A DNA stretch of 64,000 nucleotides from contig JAFTCC010000065.1 in NCBI GenBank assembly GCA_017454915.1, positions 24,392 to 88,391 on the forward strand. The letters are read 5' to 3'. The translations under genes were made by a program, and so were the position numbers. The notes beneath the pieces were generated by a model, which saw only the letters and a list, made by a program, of their open reading frames with translations, was not told the DNA's origin and made no database searches. The DNA comes from Paludibacteraceae bacterium (GTDB lineage: Bacteria; Bacteroidota; Bacteroidia; Bacteroidales; Paludibacteraceae). Of this stretch, positions 18,170 through 27,284 are shown in pieces (the stretch's first letter is position 1; each line of letters begins with the position of its first letter).

Positions 18170-18199
18170 CAAAGTTAATAAAAGTTTTTGAAACTGCAA
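18170..18199 (-). promoter_or_regulatory. Promoter of the structured RNA
   Basis: TTG (18199-18197), a 19-nt spacer and TAACTTTG (18177-18170) fit the Bacteroidetes promoter form. Confidence 0.65.
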
Positions 18200-18261
18200 G
18201 AAAATTTATAATCGAACCTCATGGCAGGTTCAACATAAAAGTTCTTTTTCGACGGAACAGC

Positions 18262-18306
18262 GTAAAAAAACATGTGATTGAAAGAAAATTCCTCCAATCA
18301 CATGTT
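18262..18306 (-). terminator. Intrinsic terminator of the zinc ATPase gene
   Basis: The 12-bp arms AACATGTGATTG and CAATCACATGTT (18269-18280 and 18295-18306) are followed on the minus strand by a run of T, 32 nt after the stop of the ATPase gene. Confidence 0.9.
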
Positions 18307-18337
18307 CTATAAGTGTCGAAATTCCAAATCTGTCAAA

Positions 18338-20200
18338 TCAAAGTGTACGCATTGAATTGAGGACGGCAATGACCGTTACTCCAACGTCTGCGAACACTGC
18401 AAGCCACATGGGCGCCAATCCGCATGCCGCCATAATCAATACTATCATTTTTACGGCTATTGCGAATACCACATTCTGCCGCGCAATGCCGACCGTTCGA
18501 CGAGAAAGCGCTATTGCCGTTGAAATTTTTTGAGGGTCATCATCCATCAGTACAACGTCTGCTGCATCTATGGCCGCATCGCTGCCCAACGCACCCATCG
18601 CGATGCCGACATCAGCGCGGGCAAGCACTGGGGCATCGTTCACACCGTCGCCAACAAAAAGCACACTGCCTGCTGTTTCTCCCATAACAGCCTCCAACTC
18701 ACGCACTTTACCGTCCGGCAAAAGTCCGGCATGATAACTGTCAAGTTGTAGAGTTGACGCCACTGATTTTGCCACGGCCTCACGGTCACCGGTGAGCATG
18801 ACGATAAGTTTTACGCCCATTTCACGCAGTGCCGCGATTGCCTTACTGGCTGTAGGCTTAACATTATCAGCAACAGCAATGTGCCCTGCATATACGCCGT
18901 TTATTGCCACATGCACGAGTGTGCCCTCGTGCTCACACGCCGGAACCTCCAGCCCAAGCGTCTCCATCAGCGCTGTGTTACCCACAGCCACTGTCTTGCC
19001 TTCTACAGTCGCTGTGATGCCTTTACCCGGTGCCTCTGTGATGTCCTCTACATGGCAGTTGTCAGTCGCGTGATCAGGATATGCCATTTTAAGCGCCATG
19101 GCAATGGGATGTGTGCTATAGTGTTCAACATGAGCCGCAAGGTGAAGCAATTCACGCTCGTCAACATCAAATGGGTGAACAACCGTAACTGAAAAGCGCC
19201 CTTCAGTCAGTGTGCCTGTCTTGTCCATCACTACAGCCTCGGCATTAGCAAGAGCATCCATGTAGTTACCGCCTTTGATGAGAATGCCACGACGAGAGGC
19301 GCCACCTATGCCGCCAAAGAATGCCAAAGGAACGGAAATCACAAGTGCGCAAGGGCAGGACACTACCAAGAATGTCAACGCCCGGAACAACCATACGGAC
19401 AATGCTGACGAATAACTTTCGTAAAACAATGGCGGCACAAAGGCGCATAACACAGCAGCAACAACAACCACAGGAGTATATACACGGGCGAAGCGTGTGA
19501 TAAACGACTCACTGCGGGATTTTTTCTCCTGTGAGTTTTCAACAAGGTCGAGAATGCGCGCCACCGTTGACTGCTCAAAGGGTTTGGTGACTCTAACTTG
19601 TATCACGCTGCTGACATTCACGCAGCCGGAAAAAACATCGTCGCCCTCATGCACGTCAACAGGAACGCTTTCGCCTGTCAATGCCATGGTGTTGATTGAC
19701 GAAATGCCATTAAGCACAACACCGTCAAGCGGCACCTTCTCGCCGGGGCGGACAACAATGACATCGCCCACCCTAACAGCCTCTGGAGACACGACTTTCT
19801 CAGTGCCATTTTCAAGCACGCATGCCGTGTCAGGACGAATATCCATAAGGTGGGAAATAGACTCGCGGCTTTTATCCTCTGCGTAATCTTCAAACAGTTC
19901 ACCTATTTGGAAGAACAGCATAACAAACACTGCCTCTGCAAATTCCGGTTCTGCGCCAGGCAGAAATCCTATCGCCAACGCCCCTATTGTGGCTATGCAC
20001 ATCAGAAAGTCTTCGTCAAACACCTCGCCCTCGATGATGCCTTCAGCCGCCTCATGAATCACATCGTAGGAAATCAGCAAATACGGCACAAGATAGACAA
20101 GCAGCAACTGCCACAGTTCAAGGGCGCAAAAACGCTGTACCGCGTATGCCGCAGCAAGAAGCAGCCCTGTGATTAATATTCGTATAAGTTTCTTATTCAT
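18338..20200 (-). CDS. Heavy-metal P-type ATPase, Zn/Cd type
   Basis: A P1B-type efflux ATPase of 620 residues in the inner membrane. It shows the TGESVPVDV actuator motif, the CPC metal-binding motif in VSCPCALVIS, the phosphorylation site DKTGTLTEG, the HP motif (THPIAMA), the TGDRE and GDGVNDAP hinge motifs, and a C-terminal membrane pair. The CPC motif with this body fits ZntA/CadA zinc, cadmium or lead export better than the copper class. The N-terminus lacks a metal-binding HMA domain and begins directly with membrane helices. The Fur-family gene upstream, same strand, supports metal control. Confidence 0.9.
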   Translation of the reverse strand: MNKKLIRILITGLLLAAAYAVQRFCALELWQLLLVYLVPYLLISYDVIHEAAEGIIEGEVFDEDFLMCIATIGALAIGFLPGAEPEFAEAVFVMLFFQIGELFEDYAEDKSRESISHLMDIRPDTACVLENGTEKVVSPEAVRVGDVIVVRPGEKVPLDGVVLNGISSINTMALTGESVPVDVHEGDDVFSGCVNVSSVIQVRVTKPFEQSTVARILDLVENSQEKKSRSESFITRFARVYTPVVVVAAVLCAFVPPLFYESYSSALSVWLFRALTFLVVSCPCALVISVPLAFFGGIGGASRRGILIKGGNYMDALANAEAVVMDKTGTLTEGRFSVTVVHPFDVDERELLHLAAHVEHYSTHPIAMALKMAYPDHATDNCHVEDITEAPGKGITATVEGKTVAVGNTALMETLGLEVPACEHEGTLVHVAINGVYAGHIAVADNVKPTASKAIAALREMGVKLIVMLTGDREAVAKSVASTLQLDSYHAGLLPDGKVRELEAVMGETAGSVLFVGDGVNDAPVLARADVGIAMGALGSDAAIDAADVVLMDDDPQKISTAIALSRRTVGIARQNVVFAIAVKMIVLIMAACGLAPMWLAVFADVGVTVIAVLNSMRTL

Positions 20201-20225
20201 AACATAGATTATTTTTTTTCTGCTG

Positions 20226-20233
20226 CAAAGTTA
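20226..20233 (-). promoter_or_regulatory. -7 box of the zinc ATPase gene
   Basis: TAACTTTG on the minus strand lies 26 nt before the start. With the hairpin at 20407-20442 it suggests the ATPase has its own promoter rather than depending on the upstream regulator gene. Confidence 0.55.
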
Positions 20234-20406
20234 TCCCATTTTTTTTGCAACTCGGTGGCAAAACTCATCGAACGACCTCACATTAGTCTGCGAATTTAGT
20301 GCATATCAAATTGTGCCACAACAGACGGCTTCCATGCCTTTCTTTCTCTCAGTCATGAGAATGTCACGGTGTGCGATTACATCACAAATATCTCACTCTA
20401 TAACAA

Positions 20407-20442
20407 ACAAATGGGCGAAACCTTTACGAACCGCCCATTTGT
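20407..20442 (-). terminator. Probable terminator after the Fur-family gene
   Basis: The 11-bp arms ACAAATGGGCG and CGCCCATTTGT are followed on the minus strand by TTTGTTA. The T-tract is imperfect. It lies 22 nt past the regulator's stop. The rest of the gap 20201-20464 holds no gene. Confidence 0.65.
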
Positions 20443-20464
20443 ATGTGCCGATAGCAGAAACACG

Positions 20465-20866
20465 TCACGAGCAGTCCTTGCACACGCCTTTGATGACGAA
20501 CGACAAGCCTTGCGCCACAAAGCCATCGGGCAAACGGATTGCCGACAAGTCAACATTGTCAAGACAAAAACTGCGGTGACATTTCACGCAATAGAAATGA
20601 GAATGCGCATCATGATGGTCACATTCGCCCTCATTGTGACACAGCTCATAATTCTCCACGCCACGGCCGTCCTCAAAACTATGCACAATGTCATGATCCA
20701 AAAACAATGTTAGCACACGAAAGATAGACGATTTGTCCAACGTTGGAAGCATGACCTCCAAGTCGGCAAGAGTCACTGGCATATCAGCATTCTCAAGCGC
20801 TCGCAACACGAGGATGCGGTTCGAGGTTGACCTGACGCCTTTTGATGACAATACATCTTGTAACAT
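20465..20866 (-). CDS. Fur-family metal regulator, possibly Zur
   Basis: A 133-residue transcriptional regulator with an N-terminal winged helix (SSKGVRSTSNRILVLRALE) and a C-terminal dimerisation domain with metal ligands (ECDHHDAHSHFYCVKC and a final CKDC, the structural zinc Cys pairs). It lies on the same strand upstream of the P1B ATPase, which suggests a zinc-responsive role, but Fur-family members cannot be sorted by eye. The promoter box ends 4 nt before the ATG, and the next in-frame Met is about 28 residues in and would remove the first helix. The mRNA may therefore be leaderless. Confidence 0.85.
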   Translation of the reverse strand: MLQDVLSSKGVRSTSNRILVLRALENADMPVTLADLEVMLPTLDKSSIFRVLTLFLDHDIVHSFEDGRGVENYELCHNEGECDHHDAHSHFYCVKCHRSFCLDNVDLSAIRLPDGFVAQGLSFVIKGVCKDCS

Positions 20867-20870
20867 GACG

Positions 20871-20900
20871 CAAAGTTAGTAAAAAATAAAATAATACAAA
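20871..20900 (-). promoter_or_regulatory. Promoter of the Fur-family gene, leaderless type
   Basis: TTTG (20900-20897), an 18-nt spacer and TAACTTTG (20878-20871), then CGTC and the ATG. The expected transcription start falls on or next to the start codon. Confidence 0.6.
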
Positions 20901-20909
20901 ATAAATTCT

Positions 20910-20917
20910 TAACTTTG
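20910..20917 (+). promoter_or_regulatory. -7 box of the NadR-like gene
   Basis: TAACTTTG lies 36 nt before the ATG at 20954. It excludes the alternative TTG start at 20915, which overlaps the box. It is divergent from the Fur-family promoter. Confidence 0.6.
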
Positions 20918-20953
20918 CAAGTAAATACCATAATAAAGAATAAAATAATCAGC

Positions 20954-21418
20954 ATGCATACAATAGGAATCATAGGTGCGGAAAGCGTAGGCAAAACTTC
21001 GTTGTGCCGTTATTTGGCGCAAACTATGGGAGGATGGGCTGAAGAGGAATATGCCCGCACATACGTCGAGCGACTCAACCGTCCGTACACTTTTGAGGAC
21101 GTCCTGCGGATTGCGAGGTATCAGATTGACAGGGAATTGGAACTGCGCGCGAAACTCTCTATCAGCGGACTTGACTACGTCTTTTTCGACACTGAACTCA
21201 TCACCACAAAAGTCTGGCTTATAGACAAATACAGTGAATGCCCGACATGGATTGAGCGACACATTCAAAACCATCCGCACGACCTCTACCTGCTACTGAA
21301 ACCAACGCTGCCTTTCGTACCTGACCCAGTTAGGGAGAATCCGGACCGCAGGGAGGAACTTACCGAATGGTATGAGCGCGAACTTAAGCATTACAATGTG
21401 AAATATAGAATTATATGA
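20954..21418 (+). CDS. NadR-like AAA ATPase / nucleoside kinase
   Basis: A 154-residue P-loop protein. IGIIGAESVGKTSLCRYLA near residue 4 and the FFDTELITTKVW segment resemble the ribosylnicotinamide-kinase domain of NadR (AAA_28 group). A DPVRENPDRR segment near the end fits the lid region. Bacteroidetes homologues often sit beside PnuC-type vitamin transporters, but none is present here. It lacks the adenylyltransferase domain of full NadR. A role in NAD or thiamine precursor phosphorylation is a guess from family membership. Confidence 0.7.
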   Translation: MHTIGIIGAESVGKTSLCRYLAQTMGGWAEEEYARTYVERLNRPYTFEDVLRIARYQIDRELELRAKLSISGLDYVFFDTELITTKVWLIDKYSECPTWIERHIQNHPHDLYLLLKPTLPFVPDPVRENPDRREELTEWYERELKHYNVKYRII

Positions 21419-21425
21419 CACGTGT

Positions 21426-21456
21426 TTTGCCGTATGAAAAAAAATGCCTACCTTTG
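21426..21456 (+). promoter_or_regulatory. Promoter of the GT2-murI pair
   Basis: TTTG (21426-21429), a 19-nt spacer and TACCTTTG (21449-21456) form a near-ideal Bacteroidetes promoter. It covers an in-frame ATG at 21444, so translation must start later, at 21474. Confidence 0.75.
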
Positions 21457-21473
21457 TATATAAACTCGTTGAA

Positions 21474-22232
21474 ATGCAAAATAGACTTGTATCGATAATA
21501 ACTCCAGTGTATAATGCGGAGCGTTACGTTGGCCTTACGATTGAAAGTGTGCTCAAGCAGACTTACACTGAATGGGAGATGCTAATAATAAATGATGGCT
21601 CAAGCGACCGCAGCGAAGAAATCATAAAACAATATGTTGAACGTGATTCGCGCATCAAGTTGTTCACTCAAAAGAATTCAGGTTCTGCTGCTGCACGCAA
21701 CAATGGCATTAGACGTGCACAAGGAAGGTACATTTGCTTGCTTGATGCCGATGACATGTGGGATTGCGACTTCCTCGAAATGCAGCTTCAGCTCATGGAA
21801 CGCAAAAACGCACAACTCGTCTATTCATCTTTCAGGCGTGTGGATGCCGAAGGGAAAGAGTGCTTAAGACCATTTCTCGTGCCTAAAACAATCAGCTACA
21901 CCGATATGCTCAAAACAAATTCCATCGGATGCCTGACTGGAATTTACGACCGCAGAAAATACGGCAAGTTTTTCCTGCACGAAGAACTCGGCAGCCTGCG
22001 AGATGATTATGTCTATTGGCTTGAAATACTAAAAAAAGTCGGATTTGCACACGGCAATCAACAAGTGCTTGCTTCATACAGAATATCGAGCACTTCACAA
22101 ACCCACGACAAGCGAAAAATGATTAAACACCAGTTTAACGTTTACCGCAACATCATCAAACTCAACCTTATAAAAAGCCTTTACTACCTTGCTTGCTGGG
22201 CTTGGTATGGCTACAAAAAATACAAAGAATAA
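21474..22232 (+). CDS. Family 2 glycosyltransferase
   Basis: A 252-residue GT-A glycosyltransferase. VSIITPVYNAERYVGLTIES near the N-terminus binds the nucleotide sugar, INDGSSDRS and the LLDADDMWD metal motif follow, and the C-terminal third is helical and basic. There is no membrane span, so it acts at the cytosolic face of the inner membrane. The donor and acceptor are unknown. murI overlaps its stop (TAATG) and glf lies further downstream, which suggests envelope polysaccharide synthesis. Confidence 0.88.
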   Translation: MQNRLVSIITPVYNAERYVGLTIESVLKQTYTEWEMLIINDGSSDRSEEIIKQYVERDSRIKLFTQKNSGSAAARNNGIRRAQGRYICLLDADDMWDCDFLEMQLQLMERKNAQLVYSSFRRVDAEGKECLRPFLVPKTISYTDMLKTNSIGCLTGIYDRRKYGKFFLHEELGSLRDDYVYWLEILKKVGFAHGNQQVLASYRISSTSQTHDKRKMIKHQFNVYRNIIKLNLIKSLYYLACWAWYGYKKYKE

Positions 22233-23056
22233 TGTCTGCTATCGGCATATTCGATTCGGGTTACGGTGGATTGACGATTTTACGTGATATCCGCCGCAAA
22301 CTTCCACAATACGACTATCTATACCTTGGTGATAATGCACGCTCACCATACGGAACACGCTCTTTTGAAGTCGTTTACCGCTATACATTACAATGTGTCA
22401 ACTGGCTGTTTGAGCAAGGCTGCCAGCTCGTCATACTTGCGTGCAACACTGCTTCTGCAAAAGCTTTGAGAACCATACAGCAGAACGACCTCAAAGACCG
22501 AACTGACAAAAGAGTGTTGGGCGTCATTAGACCTACAACTGAGCAAATTGGCAATTATACACGCAACAACCATGTGGGACTTCTTGCCACACAAGGAACC
22601 GTGCAGTCCAACTCCTACTCCATCGAGATTTCAAAGCTATTCCCGGCAATACAACTCAGCCAGCAACCATGCCCAATGTTTGTGCCACTGGTGGAAAACG
22701 GGGAGGCTAACAATGCCGGAGCTGACTACTTCGTCAATAAATACACTGCTGAATTGCTTGAGAAAGACCCTGATATCGACACCGTGATACTGGGATGCAC
22801 CCACTATCCGATACTCTTGGAAAAACTTCGCAAAGCATTACCGGAAAACATCGCAATAGTGTCGCAAGGCGGACTTGTTGCTGCAAGCCTGGCACATTAC
22901 CTTGAACGGCACGCCAATATAGAGCGCAATATCGACAGAAACTCACAATGCACTTATTGCACTACAGAACAAAGTGAGAAATTTAACGCAACGGCATCAC
23001 TCTTTATGGAGGAGGCGATTGATGCAGTGCATGTTGATTTGCCCGCTAACCACTAA
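22232..23056 (+). CDS. murI: Glutamate racemase
   Basis: MurI makes D-glutamate for peptidoglycan. The 274-residue protein carries GIFDSGYGGLT (first acid/base region), the first catalytic Cys in ACNTASA and the second in GCTHYPIL, at the usual spacing. The ATG at 22232 shares a base with the preceding stop and is preferred to an upstream in-frame start at 22193 inside the glycosyltransferase gene. Confidence 0.96.
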   Translation: MSAIGIFDSGYGGLTILRDIRRKLPQYDYLYLGDNARSPYGTRSFEVVYRYTLQCVNWLFEQGCQLVILACNTASAKALRTIQQNDLKDRTDKRVLGVIRPTTEQIGNYTRNNHVGLLATQGTVQSNSYSIEISKLFPAIQLSQQPCPMFVPLVENGEANNAGADYFVNKYTAELLEKDPDIDTVILGCTHYPILLEKLRKALPENIAIVSQGGLVAASLAHYLERHANIERNIDRNSQCTYCTTEQSEKFNATASLFMEEAIDAVHVDLPANH

Positions 23057-23131
23057 CATTTGAATAAAGCTTCCCTACTTGGGGAAAACGGTCTTTTCAA
23101 CTTTAGCAAAAATTTAACCCGTTCATAAAAT

Positions 23132-24235
23132 ATGTTCCAATACGATTTTCTCATTGTTGGCGCAGGACTGTTTGGAGCCGTCTTTGCACACGAAATGAAC
23201 AACAAAGGTAAGAAGTGTCTCGTGGTTGAGCAACGCAACCACACGGGAGGAAATATACACAACACTCTTGTGGACGGAATACACGTTCATGAATACGGAG
23301 CACACATATTTCACACTGACGACAAAAACGTTTGGGACTACGTGAACCGCTTCGTAACAATGAACAGGTTCACCAACAGCCCCCTTGCCCGCAATGGCAG
23401 CGAACTCTTTAACCTGCCATTCAACATGAACACTTTCCACCAGCTGTGGGGAGTCGTAACTCCGGCTGAAGCATGGGAAAAGATTGAAAGCCAGTGTGCA
23501 AAATACAAGGATATCGTACCGCAAAATCTTGAAGAGCAGGCTCTGAAACTTGTTGGACATGACATCTACGAGAAACTCATCAAGCACTATACAGAAAAAC
23601 AATGGGGCAGACGATGCGACGAATTGCCGGCATTCATTATACGACGTGTCCCTCTACGTTTTACGTACGACAACAACTACTTTAACGATCCATATCAAGG
23701 CATTCCGGTTGAAGGGTACAACCAACTGATTGACAAACTGCTTGAAGGTTGCGAAGTAATTCTTGGCGTGGACTATTTGTCTGACCGCCAAACTTTTGAC
23801 AGCAAAGCCCGACGTGTGCTTTACACAGGATGTTTAGACGCCTATTTCGATTATCGATTGGGCGAACTGGAATACCGCAGCCTGCGGTTTGAACATGAGC
23901 ACTTGAACATTCCTGACTATCAGGGTAATGCCGTTGTCAATTACACTGGAGCCGAAGTGCCATACACACGCATTATCGAGCACAAGCATTTCGAGTTCGG
24001 CAAACAAGACACCACTATCATAACACGCGAATTTCCAGATCAATATGAGCGTGGTAAAATACCATATTATCCCGTGAACGATGAGCAAAATACACAGCTC
24101 TACGAACAATATCGCCAACTGGCGGCTTGTGACGACAAACTGATTATCGGTGGTAGGCTCGCTATGTACAAGTACTTTGACATGGACGACACAATCGCTG
24201 AAGCACTCAAACTTGTTGATGAAATAACCAACTAA
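23132..24235 (+). CDS. glf: UDP-galactopyranose mutase
   Basis: Glf converts UDP-galactopyranose to UDP-galactofuranose for surface glycans. The 367-residue flavoenzyme has the N-terminal FAD motif GAGLFGAVFAHEMNNKG with the acidic VVEQRNHTGGN strand, the GLF domain with YTEKQWG, and conserved Arg/Tyr positions in the C-terminal YPVNDEQN and GGRLAMYKY segments. The product implies galactofuranose in the capsule, LPS or glycoproteins of this organism. Confidence 0.96.
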   Translation: MFQYDFLIVGAGLFGAVFAHEMNNKGKKCLVVEQRNHTGGNIHNTLVDGIHVHEYGAHIFHTDDKNVWDYVNRFVTMNRFTNSPLARNGSELFNLPFNMNTFHQLWGVVTPAEAWEKIESQCAKYKDIVPQNLEEQALKLVGHDIYEKLIKHYTEKQWGRRCDELPAFIIRRVPLRFTYDNNYFNDPYQGIPVEGYNQLIDKLLEGCEVILGVDYLSDRQTFDSKARRVLYTGCLDAYFDYRLGELEYRSLRFEHEHLNIPDYQGNAVVNYTGAEVPYTRIIEHKHFEFGKQDTTIITREFPDQYERGKIPYYPVNDEQNTQLYEQYRQLAACDDKLIIGGRLAMYKYFDMDDTIAEALKLVDEITN

Positions 24236-24242
24236 CAACATC

Positions 24243-27200
24243 ATGATTCGTTTTTTTGACAGCGTCGCGCAAACTGTTGTGTCAGCATTTGACGGTAATA
24301 TGCTCAATCTCCATTTTGTGTTTCCTAACCGTCGCGGTGGAGTATATTTTTCGCGTAGCCTCAACAAATATGCTAACGGCAGGGTGATGATGCCGTATAT
24401 TGAAACCATGTCGGACGTGTGCCAAGCCATCAGCGGGCTCAAACCTGCTAACGACATGCAATTGCTACTTGCACTTTACCATGCCAGCGAAAAATACGAC
24501 AAGCTAAACAATAAGGAAAATGGAAATTTTTGGGGACGGGCTGACGTACTGCTCGAAAACATGATGCTATGGGATCAGTACAACGTTGACGTGACAAATA
24601 TGTTGAGAGAGTGCCTGAACTGGGACAAACTTGAAAGTCGCGACTTTCTAAACGATGAGCAAAAAAAAGCAATCGAAAAGTATTGGGGCATTGAAATTGA
24701 TAGGCTTGACACGACACGAAACCCCGAAGAATGGTGGAATAGAATACTTTTCCTGTATAATGAGCAACGCCGCATGATGAGTGAAATGGGATATGGAGAT
24801 GACGGTATGATTGCGCGCGATGCGCTAAACAAAATCAAAAGCAACACTGCGAACATTGAGGGACAGATGTTTATGTTCATTGGCTTTAATGAACTTACAG
24901 GATGCACTAAAGAAATCATGAGGGTGCTCAAATCACGAAATCAGGCTATTTTCTTTTGGGACTACGACGGCTTGATAACACAGCAGGCAAGCGGTCCAGC
25001 TGACCTCGAGGAATATGTCTTCAAGTTTCGCAACGCTAACCTGCAGTTATTTCCCGACTATAGGAAATCACATGGTTACAATATAAACCAACATATCGAC
25101 AACACACCTCCCAAACTACATCAAATTGGTGTCAACAGCCATTATGGAGTAAACGTGATTGCCACAAAAATCTTGGAAGATATCAGCTCTGCGGATAGCG
25201 ACTTGACAGGAACTTGTTTAATGCTAACCCACCCTGACGACCTCAAAAAACTGGTGGTTGGTTTGCCTAAAGGAATGCAGGCGAACATCACAATGCAACT
25301 GCAGATGAGGGCCACTAACGTGATGGCATGGCTTGAAGCGTGGTTCAATACTATTGACGCGCGCCAAATAATACATGGTGAAAATGCTTTTTATCATTTG
25401 CCGCTTCAGGGGCTTCTGCTCAATCCGCTCACCAAGGCAATAGATGACAAAGCATGTGAGAATACCGTCGAATTTATACGGCAAAACAGTCAAGTAGTGC
25501 CGTTGTACAAAGACATCGAGAATATAATTGGAAAAGACAACGACATCGCTCTATTGCTTGCTGACATTATTTCAATACAGGATGGACGCGGAATGCTATC
25601 GCTGCTACGCAAATGGCTGAATATCATTCTTCAAAAAGAAATTGAAAATAATGGCTCAGATCCATCTGTCAACCAGCACATAATCCGTAGTCTATGCTAC
25701 TCACTCACATTACTCAACGAGCACATCAATACGCCGCTTGGCAAAGAGGTGGATTTCAGCTTGACTACAATGCAAAGCCTCATTATCACATATTCTAACA
25801 AAGTGAAACTCAACTTTATCGGGCATCCGCTTAGCGGAGTGCAGATTATGGGACCACTTGAAGCCAGAGGAATTGACATAAAAAGGCTCATTGTTGTCGG
25901 AGCTGGAGAAAATGCGCTTATGAAACCCGTGGCAGCTAACCACATCGTTCCTGCAGCTGTAAGGTACGCTTACGGAATGCCAACTAATGATGATGAAAAA
26001 GCCGTGGCGGCACACAACTTCATGAGATTGATGAGCCATGTGGAGGAAGTTTGGTTCGTGTTTGACAACAGAAATGATAACAACGATGGAGGCGAACTTT
26101 CTCATTATGTCAAAATTCTTAATTCTGTATTAGGCATCAAACCACGCAGCGAAGACGACCAAAAATATGAGCTGAGTGTGCTGTCGCAACTCATGCAGGA
26201 GGAAATAACAGAGGAACATGATGACATCAAACAAGCACAGCTTATCTCCATACCCAAAAGCGATGACATCATCAACGCCCTAAACAGATTCATTTCTGGA
26301 GCAAAGCGACAAAAAAAACTATCAGCGTCATCACTAAACACTTACCTCAATTGTCAACTGCAATTCTACTTCAAGTATATAGCCAATATATACGCTAAAG
26401 ATGAACTGGACGAAGATGTTGACGCCGCTCGATTCGGCAATATATTCCATGCGACCATGCAAGCCATCTATGAGCCGTATGTCAACAAGACACTCAGCTC
26501 CAATGATTATGACAAGTTGCTACAAGACAAAAATTTATTGGAACAATATGTATTTGAGGCATATAGCCACGAATACCATAAAAACTGCAAAACAATACGC
26601 AAGCCCGAAGGACAATATCTCGTTGTGTGTCATGTCATTCTAAACCTTGTGATACAACAACTAAAGAAAGACAAGGCTGATGCGCCGCTCACATATATTG
26701 GGTCGGAAAAAGAAGTGGATTTGGAATGGCAACTTGCTGATGGCAGAAAAGTGATGCTGATGGGTAAACTCGACCGTGTTGACACAAAGGACGATACCGT
26801 GCGCATCATAGACTATAAAACAAGCCGCATCACAGAATCCTTCACTGAAAAATACAGCATTTCAAAACTGCACCTGATGTTTAGCCACGAAAACGATAAA
26901 AGGCCGGAATATGGTTTTCAAGCGCTAATGTATTCCATGATGCTTGCCAAAAGCACTGAAAAACAAATACAAAAAATTATTGCGGGCAAAAAACTACAGC
27001 CACATATTTTCATGGTATGCCTGCAGCAGGAAATGCACCCGGGACATGTCAGCAAAATTGTCGATGACTATCTTACCAGCGAGGCACAACTGACAAAAAA
27101 AGATCCGGAAAACGATAAAAAGTATTCTGAACTGGTGTCGTTGCGGCAATACTATGAAGATAATTTCCGTTCCTTGCTTGAAGAAATCTTCAACAAGGAC

Positions 27201-27284
27201 ATACCTTTCACACAAGCCGCAAAGGACTCACACTGCCGTTACTGCGACTTCCTCAACATTTGTGGCCGCTCACCAAGACTGTAA
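24243..27284 (+). CDS. AddB-like PD-(D/E)XK nuclease
   Basis: A 1013-residue protein resembling the AddB subunit of AddAB recombination nucleases. A large N-terminal helicase-fold region without a clear Walker A is followed from about residue 695 by a RecB-type nuclease domain: SASSLNTYLNCQLQFYFKYI, then GKLDRVDTKDDTVRIIDYKT with the acidic and Lys active-site residues near 840-860. An iron-sulfur-type cysteine set closes the protein (NC near residue 704, then HCRYCDFLNIC, spacing C-X2-C-X5-C). The helicase partner AddA is not next to it. The last 46 nt overlap the 3' end of the convergent acyltransferase gene. Confidence 0.85.
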   Translation: MIRFFDSVAQTVVSAFDGNMLNLHFVFPNRRGGVYFSRSLNKYANGRVMMPYIETMSDVCQAISGLKPANDMQLLLALYHASEKYDKLNNKENGNFWGRADVLLENMMLWDQYNVDVTNMLRECLNWDKLESRDFLNDEQKKAIEKYWGIEIDRLDTTRNPEEWWNRILFLYNEQRRMMSEMGYGDDGMIARDALNKIKSNTANIEGQMFMFIGFNELTGCTKEIMRVLKSRNQAIFFWDYDGLITQQASGPADLEEYVFKFRNANLQLFPDYRKSHGYNINQHIDNTPPKLHQIGVNSHYGVNVIATKILEDISSADSDLTGTCLMLTHPDDLKKLVVGLPKGMQANITMQLQMRATNVMAWLEAWFNTIDARQIIHGENAFYHLPLQGLLLNPLTKAIDDKACENTVEFIRQNSQVVPLYKDIENIIGKDNDIALLLADIISIQDGRGMLSLLRKWLNIILQKEIENNGSDPSVNQHIIRSLCYSLTLLNEHINTPLGKEVDFSLTTMQSLIITYSNKVKLNFIGHPLSGVQIMGPLEARGIDIKRLIVVGAGENALMKPVAANHIVPAAVRYAYGMPTNDDEKAVAAHNFMRLMSHVEEVWFVFDNRNDNNDGGELSHYVKILNSVLGIKPRSEDDQKYELSVLSQLMQEEITEEHDDIKQAQLISIPKSDDIINALNRFISGAKRQKKLSASSLNTYLNCQLQFYFKYIANIYAKDELDEDVDAARFGNIFHATMQAIYEPYVNKTLSSNDYDKLLQDKNLLEQYVFEAYSHEYHKNCKTIRKPEGQYLVVCHVILNLVIQQLKKDKADAPLTYIGSEKEVDLEWQLADGRKVMLMGKLDRVDTKDDTVRIIDYKTSRITESFTEKYSISKLHLMFSHENDKRPEYGFQALMYSMMLAKSTEKQIQKIIAGKKLQPHIFMVCLQQEMHPGHVSKIVDDYLTSEAQLTKKDPENDKKYSELVSLRQYYEDNFRSLLEEIFNKDIPFTQAAKDSHCRYCDFLNICGRSPRL

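Noticed and set aside
20313..20727. Plus-strand frames opposite the Fur-family gene
   Set aside because: They mirror a clear Fur-family coding region on the minus strand.
21444..21473. Upstream ATG for the family 2 glycosyltransferase
   Set aside because: It lies inside a near-perfect promoter, so it would not be transcribed as a start.
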